DNA of 64,000 nt, taken from NCBI RefSeq assembly GCF_010015445.1, contig NC_053116.1, positions 32,484,785-32,548,784 of the forward strand, in the 5' to 3' direction. This DNA is from Perca fluviatilis (taxonomy: Eukaryota > Chordata > Actinopteri > Perciformes > Percidae). Made by a program: the position numbers and the translations under genes. The notes beneath the pieces were generated by a model. That model was not told where the DNA came from. It ran no database searches and saw only the letters and a program-made list of their open reading frames with translations. Below are positions 1 through 10,944 of the stretch, in pieces. The number at the start of each line of letters is the position of its first letter. Positions within the stretch are counted from its first letter, which is position 1.

Positions 1-1416
1 AAATGGCACGTTTTGAAGAAAATCTGGATTGTGCAATTAGTCAGGCCTGCTTGTTTCTTTCGGGGAATGATTGTAAAGATTTACAAAGATGCATCTCATA
101 ACCCTTAAATTGCCACCTCGACTCCTCCATTTTCCTCCCTCCCTCCCACCAGGGAGGAACGGGAGAGACGCGAGGAAATCACGGGAGGAGAGAGGAAACG
201 AGGACATCTGATGTTATTGTCTGAATAACAACATTTATTTTCGTGTAACAGAAGTACTTGGTGTACTAAAAAGAGCTGCAGCAAAGACAACATATTGTAT
301 TATTAATAATTGCAATAATCGGATCATTTATATTTATAGATTTGGTCCAGAGGGGCACTTCTTTCCACAGCGAAAGAGGAAATAGGACAGCTACTCAAAT
401 TACTTCAACCACTATGTGTGCACATCCTTGACAGAAAAAAATTAATGCAATGCACTTTTTCACATCTAATTTATCTTTTTTCACAGATTGCTACAGGAAG
501 TAAAGAACATGTAATCTACATGCAAGCCCATTAAGGGACATTTCATTTCCTTCTATGTCAAAATGTCCATCCAATTAGTGCGTTAAGTGTAATTGAAAGT
601 GGCAGAGAGTACTTTCGGACTCAACAGGCTAATGCCAGGCGAGCTGACAGCAGTCACCTGTGTGAAGTTTTTTTTCTTTTTCGACTGGAGTATTCTTGCT
701 GCTTGTCACTTGGATTTGCACTGCAGGAGAATATAATCAGAGAGTAGGCATACACAGACAGGATGCCACAAGCTTACTTACAGGCTGGGGGCACAAGCTG
801 CTCGCTGTGAGGAGAGGTGGTCGGGTGTCAGGAGTGTGGGGGGAAGGGGGAGCTAGAAAAGGAGGACTGAGGGAGGACAAAATGGAATAAATAAGGGGAA
901 GGTCAGGGAGGGAAGTAATGTGGAATAGGAATGAAATATAGAGAAAATTGGGTGGGAGAAAGAATAGTGAAATAGATGAAGAAAGAGGGGCAAGACAGGT
1001 AAAGAGATTGGATGGTTGGATGACTGTTCAGGAAATAGGAGAGTGGAAATCCACTGTCAGATTGTGGCAGATTTCAGCTGGGAAAGAAGGGCTTGGCTGT
1101 CAGAAATCCCTCTCACAGCAATTTTGGTGAGTTAGGGTGGGCCCACATCCCCACTAATCTATTGATCTGCTGCCAAGAGAGGGATAAGACTAGAGAGCCC
1201 CAAATCTTTGGAGGCCAATTCTTAAACCTTAGTGAAGCAGCTATGACAAAGCTGCACAACTGGGAGCCAATATACTGTTGGGAGATACCCTACACAATGC
1301 AGGGCTATTTTTTGTGAAGATCCAGCCATTTTATGGGCCTAAATCACAGAGTGACGATGCATTAGCGAAGATTACCCCATCACCCTTACCTGAGATTACA
1401 TAAATCTAAGCTTGAA
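1..1416. other. Non-coding stretch, mostly unique
   Basis: No credible gene. A short dispersed-repeat fragment sits at 9-95, and a purine-rich G/A tract runs from about 830 to 1010. Short open frames here show no family features. Confidence 0.5.
9..95. repeat. Dispersed repeat fragment, copy 1
   Basis: Shares an ordered series of blocks with 8746-8850: GAAAAT(C/T)TGGATTGTGC, AGGCCTGCTTG, and AATGATTGTAAAGATTTACA. The two copies are in the same orientation. Family unknown. Confidence 0.65.
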
Positions 1417-1420
1417 TTAA

Positions 1421-1578
1421 CCCTTGTGTTGACTTCAGGTCAAACTGACCCGTTATCAATTTTTGTTTTATATCAGAAAATATCTTATATATTTATATAT
1501 AATATAACATTAGCACAAACAAAAGGAGTCGAAAAAAAAGTGTTTCTTTCAAGGTAGACGGGAAGACAACACAAGAGT
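1421..1578. mobile_element. piggyBac-like MITE, copy A (short)
   Basis: The left end is TTAA followed by CCCTTGTGTTGACTTC, then GGTCAAACTGACCCG. The right end is GAAGACAACACAAGAG, with the final TTAA lost. Relatives are at 15070, 33401 and 35312. TTAA flanks with CCCT...AGGG ends fit the piggyBac superfamily (inference). Confidence 0.65.
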
Positions 1579-1855
1579 CCATAAAAACAGAAAGAAAGAA
1601 AAAAAAAAGCTTAAAAAGCTCTGTAGAGCTGAAGGGGTCAGTGTATGTTTTGGTCATTCGATTTTCATTTCATTAACAGGTAAAAACAAAACAACGAATG
1701 GTTATTTGATTTTCGTTTTAAAATACAAAATTAATTAAAGCTGCGAGCAGCGATGGACGGGCCCTTGCGCCTCTGCGCGCGTCGGGGTTACCGGCCGGAT
1801 GCCGCTCCTTGCGACCGTGCATTCGCGCGGCATTCAGACGCCGCAAATCATCAAC

Positions 1856-2335
1856 AATGAAAAGGGAACTCCCTGCCGAGTTCAACGATAGCTCACACAA
1901 GACTCTACGTCATACGGTTCATTAGCTGTGAAAAGGGGCGTGGCAAAAGCGTAGGGGGCGGTGATGGTCAAACCATCACCAATTAAAAAGGAAGTCTGTG
2001 CTGAGTTCAATTATACCTCACACAAGACTCTACGTTAGATGGGTAAGGTTTTATGAAAGGGTGGGTGGCTTAAGCATAGGGGGTGGGCCAAACCATCACC
2101 AATGAATAAGGAAGTCTGTGCTGAGTTCAATGATATCTCACACAAGGGTCTACATGAAACGGGTCATTAGTTATAAAAGGGGGCGTGGCTAAAGCATAGG
2201 GGGTGGGCCAAACCATCACCAATAAAGAATGAAGTTTCTGCTGAGTTCAATGACACCTCACACAAGACTCTACCTTAAACGGTTCAAATGTTATGAAAGG
2301 GGGCGGGGCCTGAGTAAGTGGGCGTGGTCATATTA
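1856..2335. repeat. Four tandem ~120-bp units inside the nested element
   Basis: Units begin near 1856, 1981, 2101 and 2221. Each carries GAAGT(C/T)(T/A)..GCTGAGTTCAA, CTCACACAAG and a CATAGGGGG(T/C)GG block ending AAACCATCACC. Spacings are 125, 120 and 120 bases. Confidence 0.85.
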
Positions 2336-2431
2336 GAGGGGGCGGATCAGTATCACATGTAGACCACACATTCTGAGTTTCATGTAAATCGGATGATGTT
2401 TGTCATATAAGGAAGATTTCCTGATGCCAGC

Positions 2432-3000
2432 GGGGGGCGCTATGACCAAAAGTCAATTTTGGCCTGTAGGTGTCCTCAGGCCTGGACCCTTGTCAATCGT
2501 GAGAAATTTCGGGCAGATACGACAACGTACACTCAAGTTAAAACAACTTCTTTGTTCATCGCTAAACACTCAAAATGGCCGCCACGCACGCATACCGTCT
2601 GGCCGAAAGTTTTTCTTTTAATAACTTTTCATTGTTAAGGTGTTGGGATGGTACAGCAAGTTTGAAGTCCATCGGATGAAATCTCTAGGAGGAGTTCGTT
2701 AAAGTATAGCACCTTGACTTTTAGGCCTACTTCCTGTTGCTACTAGGGGTCGCTATGACTTTAAGTAAATATCGGCCATTATTTGTCCTCGGGGTTGGAC
2801 TCTTATGAATCGTGAAAAGTTTCGAGGTAATCGGACAACGTATCAAGTTACACCCACTTCCTGTTTCGACAGGGCCAAAATGGCCGCACGCCCTATGACG
2901 AAAAGTTTTTCTTTTAACAACTTTTCATCTTTAACATCTTAAAATGGCACAGACCGAGTTTGAAGTTGATCAGATGAAATCTCTAGGAGGAGTTTGACGT
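2432..3000. repeat. Two tandem ~305-bp units inside the nested element
   Basis: Both units run from a CGCTATGAC block (2438 and 2751) through GAAAAGTTTTTCTTTTAA-like sequence to GATGAAATCTCTAGGAGGAG (ending near 2695 and 2993). The offset is 298-313 bases with many substitutions, so the duplication is old. Confidence 0.8.
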
Positions 3001-3749
3001 ACGACATGTGGAAATGGCCCAAAAATCGCACTAATTTCGAACTTTGTAATACAAAATGGCGGACTTCCTGTTGGGTTTAGGGTATGGCTCTAATGAAGTT
3101 TTTTTACATCTTGACATGGTACATATGTGCACCAAGTTTCGTCGAGTCTACGTTAAACGCACTGCAGGGGCGCCAATTTGCGCCTTAACTTTCTAGAGCT
3201 GCGCAACCCAATTTTGCGCGCTATTCCGAAACCCTTAAAATACGCACATTTTCACCAGACTTGATGCGACCGCCAAATTTGGTGAGTTTTTGAATATGTT
3301 AAGCCCCTCAAAAAGGCAATTCATTTGACGGGAAAAAGAATAATAATTCCTTCAGTTTCAATAGGGCCTTCGCCGCTGTCGGCGCTCGGGCCCTAAATAT
3401 GAACATTTTTAACATGCTTTGATTTTCATTTCCTATTTCATATAACAAAAAATGAAATCACTAGAAAACAGAAACGAAATAATGCAATTTTTTTCATATT
3501 CTGAGACCGGATGTTGCATTTCCAAGGCAGTAGTACGTTCTCTTAATACATCCATGAGTATCACCAGTGTAGCAACCCGGTCTCATGGCAGTTCGTGATA
3601 TGGTCACGTTATTGAATCTATTGAGTCGTGGACAGGACACGATTATGTCGGTTTTTTCGTGTGGTAATTACGAATTTTAAAGCAATGTATTTCAATGGGA
3701 AGCACTGAACGATGTCGGTAGCGAGTAGTATTGATAAGGCGAAAGTCCG

Positions 3750-4100
3750 CGCATGGAGGTTGGTCGGGGCGGTGGACGGGTCAAACAACACAGGACTTTC
3801 ACCCCGGAGACCGGGGATCGCGTCCCGCGTGTTGCAGTGCCTTTCCTCGTTATTCTCTTCCTAACCACAACCGTCCAGTTGTTGTCGGCGTGTCCCGCGT
3901 GTGACGGTTCCTTTCCCCGTTCTTCTTTTCCTAACCACAACCGTCCCGTTGTTGTGGCGTTTCGTTTCCCCGTTGTTGTGTGCCCCTGCGCCTGGGGATG
4001 CGCCCGGGGATCGCGTCCCGCGAGTGGCAGTCCGTCCTGTTGTTGTGGCCGGCGTGTGGAGCCTCATTTCCCCGTTGTTGCGTCCCCCAGAGCAGGTTCG
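3750..4100. repeat. CpG-rich degenerate tandem block
   Basis: Blocks such as CGCGTCCCGCG, TTTCCCCGTTGTTG and CTAACCACAACCGTCC recur three to four times. The first part (about 3764-3812, CAAACAACACAGGACTTTCA) also occurs at 47775 and, reversed, at 52885. Open frames on both strands come from base composition, not from a gene. Confidence 0.7.
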
Positions 4101-5029
4101 AAAATCGTGACTTGTACACGTAATAAACGTCAAAATCGTGACCTGTACAAAAATCAATAAATCTAAATAACCTGACTATTTCACGACCTGGCGTTAGACC
4201 GGTTTGGGTGTAGCCTACCAGCTGTGCTTTAACCCAGGCTGTAATTGAGGGAAACTGTAGCCTAACTTCCTGAGCGACTGATCATCCATTTTTTGCACCT
4301 CTTTACATAAATATACATAAATATGGCATCATGAAATACATAAATGAGGCAATACATATAAACATAGGCATTAGTCATTATAGTTCAATATATGTTTTAC
4401 TTTTATTTATTTCAGGGGACTTTGATTTATTTCCATCTAGTTATTTGCACGTTATATTCAAAGGAAGTTTGGTTATCTCACAGACTTAGACTAAAAGCAA
4501 CTAGCAAGCCATCCTGACATCGGTGCATCAAAGCATATCTATCTGCAAAGAAAAGAAAATATGAATAAAACACAAGTGCGGCTGATTCGTCTGATTCCCA
4601 GCTTAGCTAGAGCGGGAATAAATAAATGTGACATTATGAAATAAAAGTCCCTCCAAGCATTATCAAGAGGATAGGTTTCCAAAGTCATTTTAGCCTGGGC
4701 TGAAAGCAACACTGGCAGTGCAGCGTAAGCCCACACTGGCGCTGTTGAATTGGAAATGACAACATTTGGTCTCTGAATATGATAAAACAGGCCTTTTTTC
4801 GTTTCCCTTTTGCGAGTGATTTAATTTTTTGTTATATGAAATAGAAAATGAAACTCAAAGCATATTTTAAATTTCTCCCATCCCCTTTTGACCATGAAAA
4901 GGAAAAAACACCTTTTATTTCAATTTCAAATTTTGTATTTTAAAACGAAAATCAAATAACCATTCGTTTTTTGTTTTTTATTACATGTTTATGAAATGAA
5001 AATCAAAGGACTAAAATAGAAAACTGACC

Positions 5030-5118
5030 TGAAGGGAACTGCATTTGGGACATAATACTGAAGCGAACTGCATTCGGGACATAATACTGAAGCGAACTGC
5101 ATTCGGGACATAATACTG
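5030..5118. repeat. 29-bp tandem repeat, three copies
   Basis: Copies begin at 5030, 5059 and 5088 with TGAAG(G/C)GAACTGCATT, each ending ACATAATAC. The first copy directly abuts the right end of the 1637-5028 element and includes its target duplication. Confidence 0.9.
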
Positions 5119-5769
5119 CATGGCTCCATTTGTAAGGTGCAAAAACATGGATAAGAGCAACATTTTCACTCTCATTCCAAGAGAGAGAACAGCCATACTC
5201 TCATGGGTGTGTGTAAAGTAGTGATGTCCAAATGAAGCTTCATTAACCATTGTATTTGTTGACTCAAATAGATGGTGCTTCTGGATTAAAGAAAAAGAGT
5301 CAAGAAATGGCAATTCAGTGTGCTTTCAACCCTTTTTTGGACAGAATTAAAGTGCCATCTATTAGGCTCAGAAAAATCAAGAAAATGCACTACTGTTAGG
5401 TACAGAGCGCAAGCTTTCGGGCAATTAGCCTAGCTTAGTATAAAGACTGGAAGCAGGGAAACAGCTAGCCCAGTTCTATCCAAATTTAAAAAATCTCCCT
5501 ACCAGCACCACTAACGCTTATTAACACATTTTATTTTATTAACATGTACACAAACAGAAATGTAACTATTTCCTGTCCTTACACTAGTTAGGCTATTAGC
5601 CTTTTGTTTCCATTATTATTTGGTTATTTGTGAAGGGGGTGCGTTCAAGCTGTATTACGATGCACTTTAAAATCTACATAACCATTTTCAGAATGCTGAG
5701 CGCTAAACATGTAACAGCGCTAAATGTCATGTGTCTTTCAAATCATTGCTGACCTAGAGGAGATTCCTC
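5119..5769. other. Non-coding, no recognised feature
   Basis: AT-rich and apparently unique, with no exon-like segment or terminal repeats that I could identify. Confidence 0.4.
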
Positions 5770-6278
5770 TTAAAGTGCTCATATTATGCTCATTTTCAGG
5801 TTCATAATTGTATTTAGAGGTTGTACCAGAATAGGTTGATGTGGTTTAATTTTCGGAAAACACCATATATTTGTTGTGCTGCACATTGCTGCAGCTCCTC
5901 TTTTCACCCTGTGTGTTGAGCTCTTTGTTTTAGCTACAGAGTGAGGCATCACACTTCTGTACCATCTTTGTTGGGAGTCCCACGCAGTGACAGTATTGCT
6001 AGCTAGTAGTTGCGGTTGCGGCGAGCCGCTATACTAGGGGTAACGCGTACCAGGTGGTCGCATAAGGCGGCGTTACGTCGTTCGTTACCGCGAAGTAAAG
6101 GCTGGACTACAATAGAGCTGTTTGGAGCAGTTTGTGAACAGTGTTTTCTGTTGGAGATGGTAAGTCCCTTTGTGGTGGACTTTGGGCTTTTTCACTTTGT
6201 AAACCGATAACGTGCACAAAAAGATATATAAAACAAAGTAAAGGGGGACAGCCAATAAGCATAATATAAGCACTTTAT
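5770..6278. mobile_element. MITE with TTAAAGTGCT terminal repeats
   Basis: Left end TTAAAGTGCTCATATTATGC. Right end GCATAATATAAGCACTTTA, its near-perfect reverse complement. The interior (GCTCATTTTCAGGTTCATAA and on) is a very common teleost repeat. No coding capacity. Confidence 0.85.
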
Positions 6279-6489
6279 GATTATGGCCATTAAATATTGT
6301 GGTTGTGAGAAGGACGACCATGAACTTCTGAATCAACGGGGGTAGCTCACTCTTTCCTCAGATCTCATCAGGAGACCTTGAGGGTAATTAGAGACCAGTG
6401 ACCTTTATTTAGATGGTATGACTCAGGCCTTGCCTTATTCACCTCTGCAACTGTGAATTATAATTGACCTGCTTATGTGTAGGCTATAC

Positions 6490-6766
6490 CAGTGGTTCCC
6501 AAAGTGAGGTCTAGGGAACCCCATGGGTTAATGAGTGGGTCCCTTGCAAAAAGGCGAATAAGTATTTTCACTATAATTCGAAAACACAATGACAGAATGT
6601 ATGACTATTTGTCACTGGTTTCATACACTTTCTGAAAATAAAACATCTAAAAGGAAAAATCCTACCGGATGGTAAGCCTTGGGAGGAAATCTTAACAAAT
6701 GGGGGTCCGTGGTCTAATTTGTGTTATTTTAGGGGTCTTTGACATGAAAAGGTTTGGAAACCACTG
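6490..6766. mobile_element. hAT-type MITE, 277 bp
   Basis: Ends are CAGTGGTTCCCAAA and TTTGGAAACCACTG, a classic hAT (Charlie-like) terminal pair. Flanks GGCTATAC and CGCTACAC agree at 6 of 8 positions, consistent with a decayed 8-bp duplication. Confidence 0.8.
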
Positions 6767-8745
6767 CGCTACACAATGAATGAGGAAAATGTTACAAACG
6801 GCAAATCAAATTCCTTGCCTTCCATCATTTTCTTTTTATCTTTTTTTCATTGGAGATATTGAACAAGACGGAACAAACATGTGCTAACACATAACATCAA
6901 ACAATTTCTGTCTGTCATCTAGTGCCATGACAGAAATTTTGCTTACTACTGTTAGAAGCAATTTTCACAAACACTCAAATACTTGCAGCAACCCGCATGT
7001 AGAAAAATGCAGCAGTACTGGAAATGTAATACAAACTTTTTTTTTTGGTCTTAAATCTGAATCACATCAAAGCAGCCTAAATCATATAGATTATATATCG
7101 GAATAAAAGTCTTCCAGATGAGTCATTGTAAAACCACAGCAGGCACTAAAACAGTATTTTATAACAGGACAAGGAACAAACTCGAAACTAAAAGCACACC
7201 TGCTGTGCTATAACTAAACATTAACTCCTACCTGCTAGTGAGTCAGAATCCTAAAGCAGATACAACAAAATGAATGTACAGGAAGTATCACATAGTTTAT
7301 GTAATTTAATAAACATGACTCACTACCATCGCAATGAGAGAAGGCTAATCATAATTGATTCGATACACATAATTGTATTTCCTTTAAAATACTCCAAGAC
7401 TGGTGGGAGCGGGTAGGCCGTCTCTCCTTCAGATTTTAGTGGAGTGAAACCCTCATGCATGTGGATGAAAACTGTCAGTACTCCACTGGCAAATGATGTT
7501 ACATAAGAGAAGTGGGATGTTTCATATGGGAGCCTGATAGCGGTGTAGATGGCAGAGGATAGAAATATAAGTAAGTAGTGTGTGGCTTTAGAAGCTGCAC
7601 AGTGAGAGTATGAAGCACCTAAAAGATTGCATCAATTGTGTTGTGTTCTCTCTTAAACTTTCAAAGTTTTATTGAGCAAATGTCAGCAATGATTTTCTTG
7701 ACTCTAGAACTGAAAATGATATCATTGTTGTATCAAATTTGAATAGGAATTGGAGCCGGAAATTACGCTTCTTGAAGGGTCACAGGAAAACAAAGAAGAA
7801 GCGATTGGGAATAAAAAAAATATCTCATGAATTCTATTATTTTAATCTGGGTCCAAAAGAATGAATCATACAGATAGGTTTGTCTCTGATCGACTACCAG
7901 CCCATAATCTCTTTGGGGATTTAAATTCTTCTTAGCTAGTCCACTTCAAATGGAGAGAATTTTAACTCGCTCTGCGAAATGCATGAGAGCTGTTTGCATC
8001 TCTCCAAGGGCAACATCAATGTGGTGAGGTCACACATGGCTAGAATATGTAAAAAACCCAGTCAGGACTGGACTCAATAACACAAAGGGCCAGTATGAGT
8101 ATCCAACTGACTAACAGCAAGGCAGAACATGGTGTTTGAAAAGAGCTTTGTTTCAAAATGAAACATCCATCGTTTAAAAAAAGTGACACCTACTCTAAAA
8201 CACTGACTGACAGCATTAATTGGTACACAGCACGCATGAGAACTTTCCAAAAGGGCTTACATAACTTCCATCCTTGGTGAACAAAACACCAGTGTAAAAT
8301 CATCTAGTGATTGATTGATTCGATTATTATACTACACTGGTGCATAGCCTGTTCAAAACGGGTCTGTTCGGAACGGGCTGATCGCTTGGCCCTCATGTAT
8401 TGTTGCTTGCAGCTTTCTCCAGAACCGCTCATCCAAACAACTTCACACTCGACACTGCGCTTCCTTGGATCCTGAGCAACACACCTGCCATGACACAGCC
8501 TAGTTGCGTCCCCTAGCAATGCTAGAGCACTTCTTAACAGCTAGCTATTTGGGACCAAACAAATGTGTTCATTCCAAAAAGTTACATCAATGATTCTTGA
8601 AATGTTTGAGTTTGCTACAATGTAGTCTGAAACGAGAACATTCCCAGGATAATCACTGTGTGTGTGTTGCCGCTGTCTGACTTCGTTCTCTTCGGGAAAC
8701 AACAACAAACTTCGAGCTAGCAAGTTAAACGCAGAAAGTTGCAAG
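6767..8745. other. Non-coding, mostly unique; possible repeat at 8330-8530
   Basis: No exon-like sequence. The part at 8330-8530 (CTTTCTCCAGAACCGCTCAT region) resembles a sequence I associate with dispersed fish repeats, but no ends could be set. Confidence 0.35.
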
Positions 8746-8850
8746 TTATAAAGAAAATTTGGATTGTGCCACAAGGAAGGCCTGCTTGGTTCTTTCTTTG
8801 AATGATTGTAAAGATTTACAATGATTGTAAAGATTTACAAAAGACTATGT
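8746..8850. repeat. Dispersed repeat fragment, copy 2, with short tandem duplication
   Basis: Relative of 9-95. Here the terminal ATGATTGTAAAGATTTACA block is doubled in tandem (about 8802-8840). Confidence 0.65.
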
Positions 8851-9029
8851 TAACGGCATTTACTCTCTAACTGGGACGTTTTGGGACTGATTGGCGGGGA
8901 TTTGCTATGGACATAATATACACGGCGATACACACAAGAGCATTTTACATTTAACCCTGTACTAAGCTAATTTAAATAGATCACGTTACTGTACTGTGTG
9001 AATATTTAGCTTAATTTAGTATTGTGTGT

Positions 9030-9237
9030 GGCGTTTTCTTTTGTGGGTTGCAAATGTTCCACCGAAACAAGTTCCTTCCCAAGGCTATTTTGCAGAGGCA
9101 CGGTCATTGAGTCTGACGCTTAGCGCCGCCCAAGACGATTGTAATTGGTTTAAAGAAATGCCAACAAACCAGAGCACATTTTTCTCCCATCCCAGAATGC
9201 TGTGTGGAGTAGGGTCTGGCAATGCGAGACTAGCTAC
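9030..9237. mobile_element. TAGTCT-family hAT-like element, 3' half
   Basis: Matches the right halves of copies at 29950 and 46718: TGTTCCACC(A/G)AAACAAGTTC, CCAGAGCAC, TTTTTCTCCCATCC, then ATGCGAGACTA at the right end. The left half is absent. Confidence 0.75.
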
Positions 9238-9908
9238 AATATAACATCTCTCTCACCTTTTTCTTCAACTGTTCTTGAATGTACTGTAGCGAGCGACAGA
9301 GAGCAAGCTGTACCCAGCATGCGGTTAGGCAGTGTAACAGTTAATCGGGGTCCCTTCTCAATAAACTACACTGTGTGTACTTAACACGCTACTAATAAAT
9401 ATGTATTGTAGATCTCTATAACTTGCACAATAGACATTGCAGTTCCTTGGGTCCATAGCAGTATGACTGCCAAGTGTGATGTCGATCAGATAAACGGTTG
9501 TTGAGAAAATCAAAAGACAGATGGACAGACAGACAGAGGCTCCTTCCATTTCATTTAGATGTTAATGTCAATGATTTCGCCAAGACCTACATTATTAAGT
9601 TATGTTATAAAGTTGAGCTCTATAATATGTTAACAAACATTTGCCCCTTTAACCATCCTGCAGTGACAGAGCAACATAAGCGTTCATCTGGTGTCATGTT
9701 TCTGGCAAATGTATGTCCAACAATTACTCTCCTTTTAGCTCTGTTTTGGTCTCAACTCCTGAGGGAAATAGCTTTCTCTTTAGCTGCTAAATGCTTCAGT
9801 TATTGTTCACCAGCTTACAGAGCTTTATCATTGAAATCAAATGCCAGCTAGTAAGGGATGTAGGTTTATTTTCAGAATCGAGCTGGGAAACAATAAAGTC
9901 AGAGGTCC
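9238..9908. other. Non-coding; possible repeat remnant at 9655-9850
   Basis: No gene evident. The tract around TTTAGCTGCTAAATGCTTCA resembles dispersed fish repeats, but no termini are visible. Confidence 0.3.
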
Positions 9909-10291
9909 TTAAAGCTATAGTGTGTAGTTTCTGTCGCCCCCAAGAGGAATTCTAAGTAATGACAACACCACTGTCGGCGCAGCCACAGGATAAAAGCCTT
10001 ACGTGATCGCGCACGTGCCACCACCCCTCCTCGATGCAGTTGCTAGCAGCTAAGGAGGACAGCAGGATTAAAAAAAACATGGACTCTTCAGAAGAGGTAA
10101 TTATCTTCACTTGAGTTTCTGCGCGGGAAAGTCACCGGACGACAATCTTCTGAACATAGCGACACTGAGAAATACAGAGGGAGTTGTGTGGAGCGGATAG
10201 TCTTAATTAGCTTTGTAGCAACTCATTTGGCAATGGCTTGAATGTAACGGACATTTAATTAATATCAAAAAGTAACACACTAAAGCTTTAA
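9909..10291. mobile_element. MITE, TTAAAGCT family, copy 1
   Basis: Ends TTAAAGCTATAGTGTGTAGT and ACACACTAAAGCTTTAA form a terminal inverted repeat. The interior includes GACTCTTCAGAAGAGGTAAT and GTAGCAACTCATTTGGCAAT. Copies are at 10569-10944 (inverted), 50619-51009 (same orientation) and, truncated, at 14268-14362. Confidence 0.9.
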
Positions 10292-10568
10292 TTGCAAAGA
10301 AAAAAAGGAAATGTAAAGGTAATGTCCTGCATTTGGATACATTATCAATCTAGTAGTAACATTATGACGAAATTGGTTATTGTGCTTTTCATACAAATAG
10401 AATCTTCACCCATAACAATGCTATGTAAGCCAATCACATAGCAAATAAATAAATAATCAAAATCACATTTAGTTTCCTTAGTAGAGAACTGTTTATGATA
10501 AATACTGTTGTATTTCCATCCTTACTACTGACCTGCCGTATCTTTGACTGATGTTGTTTAGGAGAATA

Positions 10569-10944
10569 TTAAAGCTTTAGTGTGTAACTTTTTGATATTA
10601 ATGAAAGTCCGACAAATTCAAGTCATTGCCAAATGAGTTGCTACAAAGCTCATCAGCTCCGCACAACTCTCTGTATTTCTCAGTGTCGCTATGTTCAGAA
10701 GATTGTGTCGTCCGGTGACTTTCCTGCGCAGAAGCTCAAGTGAAGATAATTACCTCTTCTGAAGAGTCCATCATGTTTTTTTAATCCTCCGTGTCCTCCT
10801 TGGCTACTAGCAACTGCATGGAGGAGGGGTGGGGGCGCGTGCGCAATCACATAAGACTTGTATCATGTGGATGCGGCGAAAGTGTTGTTGTCATTACTTA
10901 GAATACCTCACAGGGGCGACAGAAACTACGCACTGTAGCTTTAA
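10569..10944. mobile_element. MITE, TTAAAGCT family, copy 2 (inverted)
   Basis: The reverse complement of the 9909-10291 element over its full length, starting TTAAAGCTTTAGTGTGTAAC and ending CACTGTAGCTTTAA. The pair makes a large imperfect palindrome with a 277-bp spacer. Confidence 0.9.

Larger units (their letters stand above)
1741..3396. mobile_element. Modular 1.66-kb repeat inserted in the left arm of the long-TIR element
   Basis: Starts GCTGCGAGCAGCGATGGACG and ends with GGCCTTCGCCGCTGTCGGCG then CTCGGGCCCTA. I recognise these ends as an abundant percomorph repeat, but not its superfamily. It splits an otherwise continuous inverted arm, so it arrived second. It contains four roughly 120-bp units and then two roughly 305-bp units. 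No coding frame is convincing. A truncated opposite-strand relative is at 60184-60292. Confidence 0.75.
1637..5028. mobile_element. Long-TIR DNA transposon (hAT- or MULE-type), non-autonomous, with nested insertion
   Basis: An exact 8-bp direct repeat CTGAAGGG flanks it (1629-1636 and 5029-5036). Ends are GTCAGT...ACTGAC. The inverted arms are long: 1637-1738 matches the reverse of 4940-5028 (shared block CGAATGGTTATTTGATTTTC). After the inner insertion the arm resumes at 3397-3477, matching the reverse of about 4801-4865 (block CTATTTCATATAACAAAAAA). The left arm lacks about 55 bases present in the right one. The core at 3480-4800 has a CpG-rich, internally repetitive block at 3750-4100 and no transposase. 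An 8-bp duplication suggests hAT; long arms would also fit a Mutator-like element. Confidence 0.8.

Noticed and set aside
3753..4160. 135-codon plus-strand frame
   Set aside because: It lies in a CpG-rich degenerate tandem block inside a transposon; frames are open on both strands.
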